Source: Holtermanniella nyarrowii | Lineage: Eukaryota > Basidiomycota > Tremellomycetes > Holtermanniales | Reading direction: 5' to 3' | Length of the DNA: 64,000 nt | NCBI GenBank assembly: GCA_001600035.1 | Contig: BCIT01000010.1 | Coordinates: forward strand, 124,001-188,000 | Shown here: positions 14,491 to 27,506 of the stretch, piece by piece | How positions within the stretch are numbered: the stretch's first letter is position 1 | How the letters are laid out: every line of letters starts with the position of its first letter | Notes under the pieces: model-generated | Told to the model about the DNA's origin: nothing | What the model saw: only the letters and a program-made list of their open reading frames with translations | Database searches by the model: none | Made by a program: the position numbers and the translations under genes

Positions 14491-14933
14491 CTTCAGAGTC
14501 CTCCACCTCGAACATTAGGATTTTGGAACAAGGTTGAGGACTCACTTTGCCGATTTTTCTCGGGATTTTCCCAATTTATGTTTCGGTCGACTCTGATCCG
14601 ACATTCTGAGTAGCTAAACTCATGAGTGCTCTCTCCGTGTACCGCAGTCCTGCGTACAAAGCTTAAGTTCGCTGCTGTCAATTGAACGCGTCGACACGAC
14701 AACGAGGATGTTTGGCTTTATTTCTTCCCCCCTATTAGCATCGCTCGATCCTTGAAAGCCGAAAGCAGAGAGTTGGTTGCAGAGGAGGGAAACTTGCATT
14801 CTAACATGAAAGAAAGAATGCATCTCAAGCTTCTCTTTTGATCCTTCATTTCATACTGCCGTGACCTCAATTCTACCAAAGCACATCACCTCTTCCTCAA
14901 ACACACAAAGCTCCGCTGCACAAAGCACATCCA
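14491..14933. other. spacer between copies 3 and 4
   Basis: Likely holds the promoter and first exon of copy 3. No other structure recognised. Confidence 0.4.
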
Positions 14934-17173
14934 TCAAGCGCTCGAGTCGAGTACATCAAGAGCCGCATCCGCCATCCGCTTCTTGAGTGTCGCAACGTAA
15001 GCCTCTCGTTCCTCAAGACCGAGGTGACCAGCTTGAGCGCGGACAAAAGGCACGTAGACAAGATCACAGACGTTACCGACAATCTCGATATCAGCAATGC
15101 GCTGCTCGAGATGATGCGCCTTGAGTCGCTCTGCGGCGAGCTCGGCCATGATGAGGGCTCGAGAATCAGCTTGCGGCGAGTCTCTTGCATTCAAAGAGCA
15201 CGTTCTGGCTCGCTTTGAGGCGCGAGGACTGGGCTCGAGTACTGAAAGTCGCCTTGATGCTGCTTGGTGTGAAGGAATGGATGCTGCGGGGTCGACACGT
15301 AGAGGTGGGGCAGTCGTAGAGCGGGCGACAAGTTCCGGCGTGGGGTTTGGTGATCCCAACTCATCGTTTTGACCGACAAAGCGATTCGAGCGGACGATGC
15401 GTGTCCCCACGGTGATGCTGTCACTCTCGAGCTCGTCAATAACGAGGGGTGTACCAACAGCAGTATGGATGCCGAACATGTCTGCGCATTCTCCAGCATC
15501 TCCAGCATCCCTCTCCACATCACCGTTCAGCGTGTGCTGATCAAGCGATCGATCCAATAGACGAGGATCAGCAGCAGCGACTGCATCTGGCACCGGCAAA
15601 TCGAGTGGAAGAGGAGGTGGATCCGTCTTGGGCGGCGAAGGAGGCAGGATGCAAGGAGTTTTGACATCTTGCTCGTACTTGTGCTCGCTGCCGCGGCCAA
15701 GCTGAAGCACCGGAGCCTCCTTGGTGTCTTCTGCTTGCGTTGGTGCCAGTGCCATTTGCAACACAGGGCTAGACACCTGCTGTGCCGTCGTGCTCAGACT
15801 TGCCGGTTGCCCTGCTGGACCCATGTAGGGCGTGTACGTCGCCCGAGGATTGGCCAACATCTGGCCAATTCTCCTGATACCAATGCTGGTCCCCCAATGC
15901 CTCCTTTCGCCTGTGATCGCCTGAGACCAAGAATCAGGATACCAATAACCATCAGCAGCGACTTTGCCCATTAACGCAATCGCCGCTGCTTTCTCCTCGT
16001 AAACCAGAGCAAGATTACCGGGGTCGCGATCGCGGGAAAACCATTTCAGCCGACCAAAGATTGAGAATGTGGAGGTAACTTGGTAATCTGATAACGCCGA
16101 GGGTACGCTACAATCAGCTCATGCTGTCAATGAAAAGGACCTACTGCCTGATGTCCACCCCAAGAGGATGGGTCTTCTTGTCGATAACAAGCCCTGCTTT
16201 CTTCAAGAAGGTATGGCGTGGAAGAGAGGGCAGACAACGCCGAGTACGGTCACTCTGGTGAGCATGTTGCGGAATGAGCGCTTGCTGAGGTGCATCATAC
16301 CATAGCGCGTGTGCTTGTGTGCCATGCGCAGGGTGGACCGGAGGTGTGAGGTATTGAGCCGTGGGGAAGCTACCAGGAGGCCAGTAAGTGGGGGCAGCTT
16401 GGTAGGCCTGAGCAAACTGAGGCGGAGGATTCGGCCAGGCCCCAAACCCAGACTGATGCACCGAAGCCTCGCCCACTGTCAAATGCCATTTGCTCGATAG
16501 TGTGGCTTCCTGCTTGGCCAAAAGGCATTGAGGATTAGGGACGTTCAAAGACCTTGTAGAGTCTAGCAGGTGCTTCGCCTCGATAGCCTTCGCGCTCGAC
16601 TCCCGATCATCTCTCTGAACCGCTTCTTCGCAAGATCCAACAATGACCTGAGTGCCATCCGCTCGAAGCTTGCGCGGTTTCAGTCGCCTGATCTTGAATA
16701 TCCCATCCCATCCGCCCTTCAACGGTGTCACCAGCTCTTTTGAGGGCACCAGATCCTCCACCTTCCAAAAGCCAAATAATTCCCGCGCCATGATTGAATC
16801 CACGTCACCTTCATGTTTGTATGTGATGGTGAGAGTGTTGTGCTCGGTGTTCCGTCTGAAGTAGGTCATGTCTGCGATCTTTTCAAACAGCTTGATGAGA
16901 TAAGAGTCGCTAAGGGATTGGGGAATCCTGTGTTGTCAGTCAAGGGAGCGGCCGCGGCGGGACTCACGGTTTGATCTTGATGGTGTTGGAATGCTCGGCT
17001 TCATCCTTGAGAGGAAAGCCTGGCTGGTGACCGTCATCCCATCTGAGTAACTCCACCTTGGGCACTTGCGACCTAGATGTATCAGTCCACACCGAGTGTC
17101 AATTTAAAAAGCAGACGGACCTGGTCCTCGACAATCTTGTCCTTCGACGAGACTTCGAAGCACCGTGTTCCAT
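14934..17173 (-). CDS. array copy 4: two RRM-fold modules plus C-terminal signature
   Basis: The start ATG at 17173 gives a basic N terminus (MEHGASKSRRRTRLSR) and a GTCCGT...TAG intron. The family motif QPGFPLKDEAEHSNTIKIKP follows, then a phase-2 intron and module A (SYLIKLFEKIADMTYFRRN, NTLTITYKHEGDVDSIM, GWDGIFKIRRL). The linker is rich in P, Q and A. LGVDIRQ and a phase-2 intron lead into module B (LSDYQVTSTFSIFGRLKWF, NLALVYEEKAAAIALMGKV, ADGYWYPDSW, IGIRRIGQML). An acidic linker with ADPRLLDRS follows. The C terminus has LAAERLKAHHLEQRIADIEI and VGNVCDLVYVPFVRAQAGHL and ends LDVLDSSA. Module A departs from the other copies at KDDFW (here LFGFW). No lesion seen. Function unknown. Confidence 0.75.
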
Positions 17174-17670
17174 TATCTATCTGCCTTGCTAGCGAAATTG
17201 TTGCTTGAAACAGTGACTTTTGCTGATTCAGTTGTTTTTGTGATGGTTGTTGTCGCCAACGACTGCGGCAAGTGGCGAAACCGGTTATTCCATGCGGCGT
17301 AAGAACGGAGTATTGCTAGAGCATGGGTGGCGAGTGGCGAGGGCGACTGTGACTTGCCTCGCAGCTTAGAGTACACTGCTTCTTATTGCGGATCATGCAT
17401 GGTCTTCTACATACTCCAAGCTCCTGAGACATCCAAGTCATGAGTACATACGTATCGTCGCATCAGGGCGCCGGCCAGCGACTGCGAGTAGCATGAATGC
17501 CTTAATCAAGGGTCCAGCGTCGACGAAGCGAGAGCCTCGGCAACTGGGAGCACTCGCCACAGCCTTGAGCCTGAGGACCCCAACTCCATTCAGGTGCTGA
17601 TCTCTCTCGTCCTGAGAGCGCCGCGCCTTCCGGCTCGCCCTCAACGCTCCACCTTGAAGCTCGAGCAACA
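17174..17670. other. spacer between copies 4 and 5
   Basis: Probably the promoter of copy 4 and the 3' flank of copy 5. Short frames only; nothing recognised. Confidence 0.4.
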
Positions 17671-19944
17671 TCATGAAGTCGACCCAAGCAACTCCAAAGC
17701 CGCATCCGCCATGCGTTTCTTCAGCTTCGCCACATACGCTTCTCGTTCGTCAAGAGACAGATACCCAGCATGAGCTCGAACAAAAGGCACATAAGCCAAA
17801 TCGCTGACATTCCCAACGACCTCGATGTCTGCGATACGCTGTTCGAGATTATGCGCTTTGAGGTGTTCGGCCTCGAGTTCTGCCAAGATGACGGATCGAG
17901 GGTCGATCTTAGCGTACCTTGGCGACTCTCTTGCACTTGGTGTACGTGTGCGAGCTCGTTTGGGAGATCGAGGATTGAGCTCATCGACTGATACAGTTCG
18001 AGAGATTGCGGACCGCAAGAGGATTGAGGATGAAGAGATGACCGAACTATCAAGAGCTGCCGACAAGCCCTTTACAGCAGGCTTCGGGGAGACTCTGGGG
18101 GTGGAGACATCGATGAGGGTGTCAGCGACTTCTGGGCGGAAGGTGTCGGTGACAACGACAGCGGCGTCGACGGTGTCCGTCGTTGTCGTGTTGGGCTCGG
18201 GAAGTGGAGTGGTGGTATCAGTACCGTCGACGGCCGCAGCAGCAGTAAAGACTGCGTCTGTCATCATATTCGCCGCCTCGACGTCCATACCACCATCGCC
18301 TACAGCAATTGCGGACTCGGCTGACGGCAATTGAGGCTCCAGCGCAGCATTCACACCTGCCAGACCTGCATCAAGCAGATCCACAGGACGTGGCAGAATG
18401 CTCGCCTTCGACGAAGATGACGGTATCAAAGTGGGCTTGCGGTCAGGCGAAGCCACATCGCGTAGTCGCAAGAGCAGAGACCTTTTGGCGAGGGAACTGG
18501 TTTGGTGTGATGAGGCAGAATGAGCCACCTCGGAAGGATTCGAGTGCGGTAGTGGCGTGGCTGCCTTGTGATTGTTATCGATTGGACCTGCCAGGTGCTG
18601 ACCAGCACTATCGGAAGGGTTACCGACCCCGAACTTCTCCTCCAATCTCCGAATAGTCAGCCGTGGCCAGCTCTGCCAATTGTATTTGGCATGCCCCTTG
18701 GTCCACTCTTCAGGGTACCACCACCCATCTGCTGCGACCCAGCTCAACAAGCTCTCCTCAGCTTCCTGCTCCTCGTAGATGAGTAAGAGGGTCTGGGTGG
18801 ATCGGTGACGTTTATACGTTGCAATTCTCCCAAACTTGATGAATGTGATGGTGATTTGCCGATCCGCCATCGAGGAAGGAATACTTGGATGTCAGTAGTG
18901 GTTGTGTGAAAGGCGACAAACTGTTTGACTTCAACGCCTAGTGAAGTGTTCCCGTCTTGTTTCTGCCCGAATTTCGACATGTAGAATGGCTTTGCGACAT
19001 TGGGCACATTGTCGTTGCTCACTTGCCGCTGCCGACCTACAGGTTCGACGGAAGGTGGAGGTGGCCGCCTTGGCAAATGTGGCTGCTGCGGCTGAAGGCT
19101 GGAATCATAGGACGCTGCGGGATGTTGCACATAAACGGGCTGGACAGGTTGCAAGCCGGTTGAGTTCGAGGCATGCGGCAGATGTGCAGGAGGCCAAAAG
19201 GAAGGAAGTGGCCCAGAGGGAGCCGGAGCGGGTGGAAGATAGGGATAAGTCAATGGATCTTGCTGCTGATAGACTGGTGGAGGTTGAGGCTGCTGAGACC
19301 ATGACTGATCTCGATAATTCTGAATTTGAGGCAACAGGTGAGCCGGGCGCGGGCAGAAGTTTGATGTCGACGGCGGGATCTGCAGATCAGCTTTGATCAC
19401 TCGCAAGAGTGACTCACCTCTTCAGGCTCGATCCGACCGGCCGACTGAGCGTCATATTCACTCCCACTGCCTTCACCTGCCTGATCACTATTAGGATCCA
19501 CTCGTCGGATCTTCAAGAGCCCATCCCAAGGAACTTTGACCCTGTTTCTCATTTCGTTTGGGCGTACAAGTCGATCGACATCCCAGAAATCATCTCGTCC
19601 CGTCGCCATGATTCGATCTACATCGGTATGATGCTCGTACGTGAGGGTGAGAGCGTGACGCTGCAGAGCACGCTCAAAGAACTTGACGTCTGCATCCTTC
19701 CCAAAGAGCTCGAGAAGGTAGGCGTTGGATGCTCCAGGTATCACTCTGCATATTAGTACTCGTTGCCTGCGATACGCACGGCTTGACGACGATCTTGTTG
19801 GACTTTGCAACCTGATCTTGCAATGGAAAGCCGTCTTTCGTCCAATCTCTCCATCTACACCCTTCGTCAAGAGCTTGAGCGAGCCCAGTGTTCCACCTGA
19901 GTATCAGATCTATCTCTGATCTTGATCTATACTCACTTTGTCAT
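17671..19944 (-). CDS. array copy 5: two RRM-fold modules plus C-terminal signature
   Basis: The start ATG at 19944 (MTK, then a 38-nt intron) joins WNTGLAQALDEGCRWRDW and DGFPLQDQVAKSNKIVVKP. After a phase-2 intron comes module A (VIPGASNAYLLELFGKDADV, HALTLTYEHHTDVDRIM, GRDDFWDVDRLV, WDGLLKIRRV). A long P/Q-rich linker ends LGVEVKQ, with the conserved phase-2 intron. Module B follows (IPSSMADRQITITFIKFGRI, TLLLIYEEQEAEESLL, ADGWWYPEEW, LTIRRLEEKFG). A Thr/Val/Asp-rich low-complexity tail leads to PKRARTRTPS, IDPRSVILAELEAEHLKAH and the signature IEVVGNVSDLAYVPFVRAHA...EAYVAKLKKRMADAA. It has an intact start and stop and is a strong candidate for a functional copy. Expression and role unknown. 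Confidence 0.75.
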
Positions 19945-20147
19945 TTCAACATTCACACAAAAGTCACCAAAAAGATGGATGGTTCACTCGACGAATCTAG
20001 GAACTACCGACAGAGTGCGTACTCTCGTTTCAGCTGAGCTGGGAAGTCGATCATAATGTTTGGTTCCACTGACTACTGCAAATCGTGTTTATAGTGCGTG
20101 CACCGTTCCCATCATTCACATCTTAATACAGTAAATACCTTACCCAT

Positions 20148-23100
20148 CTACTCTTCAAGGCCAAGCAGATCCTGTGTAGCGTTCTCCATGCTCTCTTTCA
20201 ACCTAGCGACGTACGCTTCCCGACCTTCAAGACCGAGGTGACTCGCGTGCGCCCTGACGAACGGAGCATAAGCCACATTGCGCACATGACCGACAACCTC
20301 AACATCAGCCAAGCGCTGCTCCAGATGGTGTGACTTGATGCGCTCAGCCACGAGCTCAGCTACCAGAGTAGAATGCGACTCGTCCCTGCAGAGTTTCGGC
20401 TGTCGCGCCTCGTATGGCTCTTCTGTCCAATCTGTGCGTGGCCGTTTGGCAGGGTTTGGGCTTGATGTTGCAGAAGAAACAGCCACAGAGACAGGCAGCG
20501 TTGGCTGCGGGGCAGCGGAAGGGTCGATAGCAGGGGCAGGCAGCGTTGAGAGATGTTCAGCAGCTAGGGAGATCTGCGCGGAAGCCGGCGGGGAGATACG
20601 AAGCGCATTCGGCGTTTCTGGCGCGTGCTGAGGTGGCGTTCGATGCTGCTGCTGCTGGGGATGCTGTAAGGACGGTCGCTGATGCAGTGACGGCTGTAGT
20701 TGCGGCGTTTGAAGATCAGACTGTTGAGACTGCTGTAACTGCGCCGCAGGCGCAACGGTGACTTGTGGAGCTTCCGCAACAGGTGCAGACGGCGTGTCGA
20801 CGTCCATGCCATCGACCGTGATAGCAACAGCAACGTCTTTCACTCCCGGATCTGCCAAGTCTGGACTCGATGACCTCGGCAGAGCGCGAGACTCGTGATC
20901 TGGTGGCGCCATCGACGGCGACCGCACCGATGCATTGTCGGCAGGGATAAGCTCGAGCTGAGCAGCAGCCATAGATGTTTCAGCGTGATCAACCGCAGGC
21001 GAATGCGACCTTGCATCGTGCTCGGAACCAGGAGGAGACCTTGTTCTAGTATCGGGTTCACGGTCTGTACCCCACGGAGCAGGCTCCGGCAAGTTGACCG
21101 GCGGTGGCTCTGTTGGCGACTGGGGTTCAGCTTTGACGACCGGCGACGGCGCCAGCTCCATCTCGACGTCTTCAGAGCTGAGACGACCATCTTTCGAGCG
21201 CGCCCGCGCGCCAGCAGTATCGAAGCGAGATTTGCGACTGGCAGCAGCCTCGGCCGAGCTGTGTCGACTAGGCCGGATGATCTCGACTTTGACTTTGGCT
21301 CGAGGATGCGAGCCCGCCTCATCATCATCATCCGCCAACTCGTCGCCCTCGTAGTCATCTGGTATCTGCGCCACGCTACCCTCTCCTCGCGACTCAAGAT
21401 CTCGCAGATTTTGCGCATAGCGATCAAAAGTGCCAAGAAGCTCATTCTCCTCTGCCTCCTCTTCTGCCGTCATGTCTGGCACCTCGACCTCGCCATCGAC
21501 ATATAACAAAAGCTTGTGAGGCCGAGCGCTCCAATGCTCTGTGCCGCTCAGCAAAGCATCTGCTGGATGCTGCGTAATCACCTCTCCTCGCCGCTGGATC
21601 CGATAGTCTGCTGGCCGGTCGTTCGGCATAATGATCGGGACTGCTGTGCCTTCTCGCCAAGAGCGGTCTTCGGCTGGCGTAGTCTCGAATACTCGCCGTG
21701 CTGGTTGACGAAGGCGAGCGGCTAGAGCGTTGACCGGCTTGGGTGGCCTTGGAAGATTCACAGATGGAGCAGGCATCTCGGCATTAACTGAAGCACCCGA
21801 TGTTCGCGGCCGAGCAGGCTTGAAGACCTTGCTGCTTGAACCAACGACTTCAAGACCATCAATCGACCGCGAATCCCCATCACCGGATGTCTGTGCCTTG
21901 TCGTCTGCAGCCGTCGCATTGCTCGGCATGATAAGAGCTTGGGGCTTGATAAAGCGTAGTTCAAGCTTATTGATGCCAAGCGCGTGGAAACCGCCTTTCA
22001 TCTTCTCATTCGCACAAGCCAACGTAGCTTCGGCAGCTTCTCGCGGCTGCTTGAAGATGACGCGAGAGCCTGAAGGATTTCGGTCCAGGACGACTTGCGT
22101 GACCGTACCGAAGCGCGAAGCGATCTTGCTCACAGCTGCTTCGACATCCTTCTTGAACTCTGAGCTCGCAAGCTGCCCAAGGAACGCCTTGTCACTCCAC
22201 TGACAAGTCAGTACTCATTTGAAGGAATGAGCAACTTACCTCTATCCAGCTCACGCCCCAAGCTGGCGGCGCGGGCCTCTGGGAAGGTTTGGAGAGGCTT
22301 CGAGTGGGTTTGGCGAGGCCTTGCATAGGCTTGATGAAAGTCTGAGGCGAAGGCTTGGTGACACCTTGAGAAGGCTTGCTTGGACCTTGAGGAGGGTTTG
22401 ATGGGCCTTGAAACAGCCTGCCGATGGCTTGAGGAGCCTTGCTGAGTGCCTGCGCAGGTTTACTGAGTACTTGCGGCGGTCGATTGGGACCTTGGGGCGT
22501 CTTGTTGACGCCATGTGGAGACTTGGACGAGCCTGTCGGAAAATCCGCGTGCCTTGTCAAAGGACGAGGTGTCGGCCGCGCTGGCGGTGGAGGTGGCCCT
22601 TCAGGTGATTGAGACTGCGATCGAGCTGCCGAAGGGTTCTGTCGAGCTTGTCTAAGTGGTGGCAGTGCAATCGGACCCGATGGAGAAGGTGAAGGGCCTT
22701 GTTTTGCCGGTGTGAGTGACAGCAGTGCCGCAGGAGCCGACGGAAGGAAGACAGGTGTCGAGACGCTGGGTTCCCACGCGGGTTCCTGTACCCGCGGATC
22801 CCGCGCGCTATGTACAATGTCGCGTTCTTGCACTGTTGACGGTGGAAGGGATGCCGTCGAGGAAGTCGGTGGTGGGCCGGCAGGTGTTTGTGGAGCTGGT
22901 GGCATTGATCGTGGTGCCGTTGGCGTTTTGATAGTCGACGCGACCGGCATTCTGGAAGTTGACGTGACCGACGTGCGTGATGCAGGCTCAAGATGCGCAG
23001 GCCCAGCTGGACCGACAGGTAGTCTCTTGGGACCTTGGGTCAGCGATTCTGTGAGCTGGACAGACTTTCGGAAGGGCGGAAAAGGCAGCTTCCGGCTCTT

Positions 23101-23762
23101 GGGCTGTTGCTCCCCCACCCTCCGTATCCCAATCTTTGAGGGCCATGGTACAAAAGTCTTTTCTCTGCTCTGCCACCAGGTATCTGGTTTCCAGTAGCCA
23201 TCAAGGCCGACTTTTGCGAGAAGGGCATCGACAGAACTCATGCTGTCGTACTCAAGTGAAATTGCCCCGTGAACATCTCTTTTGTAGTCCTTCAATCGCC
23301 CGAATGTCGAGAACGCGTCGCTGATTTGCCAGTCTGGTATGGGGCGAAGAAGACTGTCTGTCAGCTGCTGCTTAGAGCAATCAGACATATCACGAACTGT
23401 CTGATCTCCACACTATCGAGCCGGACTTCTCCATCCAAATCAGGACTGATGTTCCGCGAGCCAGGCCCACCACGACCTTTGCGATAGTTCCCTCCCCCTC
23501 GCATCTCGCCTCGATCCATTCCTCTATAGGCACCTCGACCTCGAGGACCTCGAGAAGCACCTGGTGTACGGAGTGGTACAGGACTCGCTGAGCGCCTTCG
23601 AATTCTGGAGCGAGAGTCGACTTCTCTTTCCGACCAGTACCGATCTCTGAGGCTGGTGCTTGGACCAGGGTCTCCGGGACGCTGGCTACGCTCACTCATC
23701 CGCTCAATAAGAGGACGATGAGGTGAGCGCGCTGGATAGTCCTGATCTGGACGTCGCGCCAT
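20148..23762 (-). CDS. array copy 6: RG/RS-rich N terminus, RRM-fold modules B and C
   Basis: The start ATG at 23762 opens an Arg/Gly/Ser-rich segment (GASRGPRGRGAYRGMDRG) of the kind found in RNA-binding proteins. Module B follows (VRLDSVEIRQ, phase-2 intron, LLRPIPDWQISDAFSTFGRL, GAISLEYDSMSSVDALL, LDGYWKPDTWW, IGIRRVGEQ). A linker with SARDPRVQEP and a degenerate KPxQxLSKPPQG-type repeat comes next. Module C has the conserved phase-0 intron (AWGVSWIE, then WSDKAFLGQL; SKIASRFGTVTQVVLDR; GSRVIFKQPREAAEAT; LELRFIKPQ). A long acidic, Q-rich tail ends with LVAERIKSHHLEQRLADVEV and VGHVRNVAYAPFVRAHASHL. At roughly 1,100 residues it is the largest member. Unlike copies 2-5 it lacks module A and the GFP motif. 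No lesion seen. Confidence 0.75.
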
Positions 23763-23888
23763 GGTCGTTGAATGTCAATCCAACAGCAGCTGACGGCAAC
23801 TTGGGTTGAGTACAACATGCTCCGCGAAGAATGCTTATAGTAGGACACCTTGGAACTTGTGCGAGGTTGAAGATAGATATATACATCA

Positions 23889-26800
23889 TCACTTGCCCGT
23901 CTGAACGCCTCCCAACATGTCCAACGCCGAGGTTTTCAGCAGCTCCTTAAGCTTGGCAACATACGCCTGCCGCCCCTCAAGATCCAAACACCCAGCATGC
24001 GCCCGAACCAACGGTGCGTACGCGGTATCACGCACACTGCCCACAAGCTCGATATCTGCCAAGCGCTGTTCGAGATTCTGCACCCTGAGACGCTCAGCAA
24101 CGAGCTCTGACGTGAGCTCGGCGTATGTGCGCTCATCAGACAGATTGTCCGAGACTGCCATGTCGCTGTCTTCGGACATTGTTCGCTGTCGCTTGACTAA
24201 TCTCGAGGGCGAGAGCAATCGCGGTGATGGAGATCGTGTCGTCTTGACCTTTGAAGCTGAAGCTTCTGCCTTCTCAGCTGTAGTGGTGGTTGTGAGAAGA
24301 GGACTCGGACCGCTGCGTACGACAGAGGCCTTTCGGATAGGCAAAGATGGCGGCGGCATGGTCGTAGGCGCCGGTGCCAATGCGTCAGACGCACCTACGA
24401 CAATACAGTCGCCCTCTTCCTCCTCGACTTCACCCGAATTTGCCAGATCGCCATTGATAGCACCATCTGCAGCAAGCGTTTTGGCCAGAGTGAGTGGTGA
24501 TGAGCCCTTTTGAGCCGGAGCTACCTCTGGAGTGGAGGTGCTAGCGAGCACACTTTTCCGGGGCCGCGCGCGAGCTCTCTTGACGCCTTCGGGTGGAGGC
24601 GTCGCACTGGCTAGAGGAGGAATGGGTGCGGGACGCGCTCGCTTGCTTGTCGATGTAGTTGGTGTCACTTTCTGCGCCGTCGGGGATGTTGATGGCTTCG
24701 CTGACACTACCGGCTTCGACGGACGCGCCCTCAGGGATCGTTTGATCGGCTCTTCAGCGGGGATATTCACTTCTGGCGACTGGGCAGATGACCGTGTCTC
24801 ATCTGCTTTCGCTTTCGCAGAGTGGTCGACTTTGGTGGTGATAGTTGCGGTAGCAGTAGGATTGGTGGCGTCTGTTTGTGTCAATGAGATCACGACGACC
24901 ATCTTACCTTTTGTTGCAGCTTGACTTTTGGGACGCTCGCCACGGATATCGTAGTCGGCCTCAGGCATACGACCTGATGGTCAGCCGACCATGCAAGGAG
25001 TTCCATCGACTCACGATGCTGCTTTGCACTATCCCGTAGCCACTCTTCAAAGACAATCGCAATCTCGACTTCTTTCGTCCCTTTGGCACGCCGAATCTCG
25101 TTCTCATTCAGAGCCCACCTGATCGTCAGCTTCCACAAATGTCCGACACTGTTCACACTCACTTGACTTTGACACTTGCTTGTGGGTCTGAAGCTGTGAA
25201 TTCACTGACAAGGTGGGTACATTTCCTGTCGAGTGACTTGGAGAAGACCCCGCCTAGATCCGCGATGATCTGAACTGCGCTGTTACGCTGTTCTCCTGGA
25301 CAGTCAGACTTGAAAGAGGAGCATACTCACCCGGCTTGAATCCACTGAGCGTGATGAGACAATCATCGAGAGGAGCTGTTTCGCGAGGTGGCGCAGCCTG
25401 TCATCAGTCATCTTCCCATGCTTTTCAGACGAGCCAACGTACAGCTTTTATCTTCGACGAGCCAGCTTCAGGCGTATTCTGCGCAGCCTTCTCCACAGTC
25501 TTTCCTCGACCTTCTCTCACGGATGGTATACTGACAGAAGGTGAAACCACAGGCGTGCCAGCTATGACTGATGGTGCTGGCGATGGTGTGATCGTGATAG
25601 GCGCCGGTCGTTTCGATCGCGAAGACGGCTTTGCCGGCGCCGTCGGTGGCTGTGATGTAGTTGCAGGTTTCGTTGCAGGATAGGAGGCAGTTTTTGATGC
25701 AGGCGTTGGTGTAGCAACAGGCGGAGAAGTCGAAGGAGGAGCAGTTGCCGGTACTGGAGGAGGTGCCGCTACAGGCGCGGGTGCAGGCGCGGGTGCAGGC
25801 GCAGGTGCAGGTGCAGGTGCAGGTGCAGGTGCAGGTGCAGTTGCAGTCGGAGGCACAGTTGCAGGTGCAAGCACCGAGTCCAATCGCTCACGCTTAACGA
25901 CGACCGGCGAAGTCGCAAGCTCCATTTCAACAACCAAATCGCTCCTGCTACTCTGCGGACTCTGATCTCGCGTTTGAGTTTGTGTTGTTTCGGTCGCAGG
26001 GTCAGAAACATCTGGTCCAATCGCAGCAACAGAGACTTTGGGTTTCAGTGGTAAGGGCGAGGGTGGGACCTTGATGCGTTGCTCGACTTGATTGACAGAG
26101 GCAGTATTCGACACTGGCGTTGCCCATTCAGCTTTATTAGCATTGTTCGGTCCAGGCGAATCCTTGATCGCCACTTCTCCCCCGCCAGCAGCACCGACAG
26201 CTGCTTTCGGCCCTGCCGTACCTCCTGCCAACACATGTGCAGGCTCATCTCCCGCCCTCAACAAGCGCACAGCAATCTCTTCGGTCAGATGATAGAACCC
26301 CGTCGCCTGCGCTTCACACGTCTCCACGGCCTTCTGCGCCTCTTCTGGCGTCGCAAAATAGACGAGGGATTTCCCATAGCCGGACGCAACGATGATTTTG
26401 CGGATCGAGGTGTGAGGAGAGGAGAATGTTTTGGAGATGAATGAGGAGAGTGAGGATTTGAATTTGGGTTGATTGAAAATTGGATTGAGAGAGTCAATAC
26501 CCGCCCACTTGATTGTCAATTTGCATCCTTGCTTAGAGGGGAGAGACTTACGTCGAGATAACATGAGCCCCAGATGACGTTTTTTGAGTTTGTTGCTGTC
26601 GGTGGTACTGCTGACTGCTGAAGCTGGAGTTGAGGTTTCGGAGGTAGGATAGTAGAAGGATCAATCCTCACTGTCCGACTTGCAGGTCTAGTCGGCGGAC
26701 CCTCCTTGGATGGCTTTCCCGGCAAGCTAAGCTTCAACCTTGGATCTCTCGAAGCCTCTCGCAAAGGCTCTGGGATCGTCGGCGCCGCCCTAGGCTGCTC

Positions 26801-27506
26801 TCTAGCCTTTGTAGCAAGCACCGGACTGATAGGCGTCTTATCCCTCCTCTGCCCATCTTCATCAATAGACACAAGCCAAGGCGAATGCATCCGCACATCA
26901 GGCGGGTGAACGCCCCCTTCACACCGTATACTCGTCATCGTACTCCACCTCACACCTTCAGGCAGAGCCATCGGCTCCCAATCTCTGAGATACCAGAAAC
27001 CATCCCTGCGTACTTTTGCCAGCAAGTTGTTGACACTGGCGGATGCCATATAGGTTATGTGTAGGATGCCTCGGACACGCTCGCGTTCGAAATCTTTGAT
27101 TGTGCCGAATGTACGAAAACCTTGCATGAGGTAGACGTTTGGAACGACTTCTGGAATACTGCATCGTCAGATCGCCTGTCAGGAGAGAGAAAGATGGAAC
27201 GTACCCTCGTACTTGAACTGAAACGTCCGTCACGCGTGCAGATGTTCTCCTCGGCGGTGGAGGTGGTGTGCGTTCCCTGCGACGTTGAGTATAAGGTTCA
27301 GGGCTATAAGATGACCTTCGATATGGTTCTGGACTTCTAGATCTTGAAGGTCGATACGTCTCACGGTTTCTACAGTAACCGCTTGATTCTGATCCTGGAT
27401 CACCCCTCCTGTCATCCCGCTCTCGGACATCCCAGCGTCGTCGACGATCTCTGGGTGATGGTGAGCGCGTTAGACGGTCATGATAGCCACGATTGGTATA
27501 GGGCAT
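23889..27506 (-). CDS. array copy 7: RS-rich, RRM-fold modules B and C, plus BRCT domain
   Basis: The start ATG at 27506 begins an RS/RD-rich head (RSRSPEPYRRSSYSPEPY). Module B follows (VSVQVRG, phase-2 intron, IPEVVPNVYLMQGFRTFGTI, GILHITYMASASVNNLL, RDGFWYLRDW). A linker holds EASRDPRLKLS. Module C has the conserved phase-0 intron (GSCYLD, then WAGIDSLN; IRKIIVASGYGKSLVYFAT; EEAQKAVETC). An Ala-Pro run is followed, over three short introns, by a BRCT-like domain: CLITLSGFKPGEQRNSAVQI, LGGVFSKSLDRKCTHLVSEF, VKWALNENEIRRAKGTKEVE, IAIVFEEWLRDSA. The tail has low-complexity K/T/S sequence. The C terminus carries LVAERLRVQNLEQRLADIEL and VGSVRDTAYAPLVRAHAGCL. BRCT domains bind phosphopeptides or DNA ends in repair and checkpoint proteins. 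None of the other seven copies shows one. Intact by eye. Confidence 0.75.
25772..25846 (-). repeat. 6-bp minisatellite coding for (Ala-Pro)n
   Basis: About twelve copies of a ggtgca/ggcgcg hexamer lie within copy 7, coding for a run of alternating Ala and Pro between modules C and BRCT. The unit is perfect over its right half and interrupted on the left, so length variation between strains is likely. As protein it would be a stiff, extended spacer. Confidence 0.9.

Noticed and set aside
20895-21506. 200-codon plus-strand frame opposite copy 6
   Set aside because: It is Arg/Ser-rich antisense of the low-complexity tail of copy 6. It has no splice or start support, and the minus-strand frame is longer and conserved with the paralogues.
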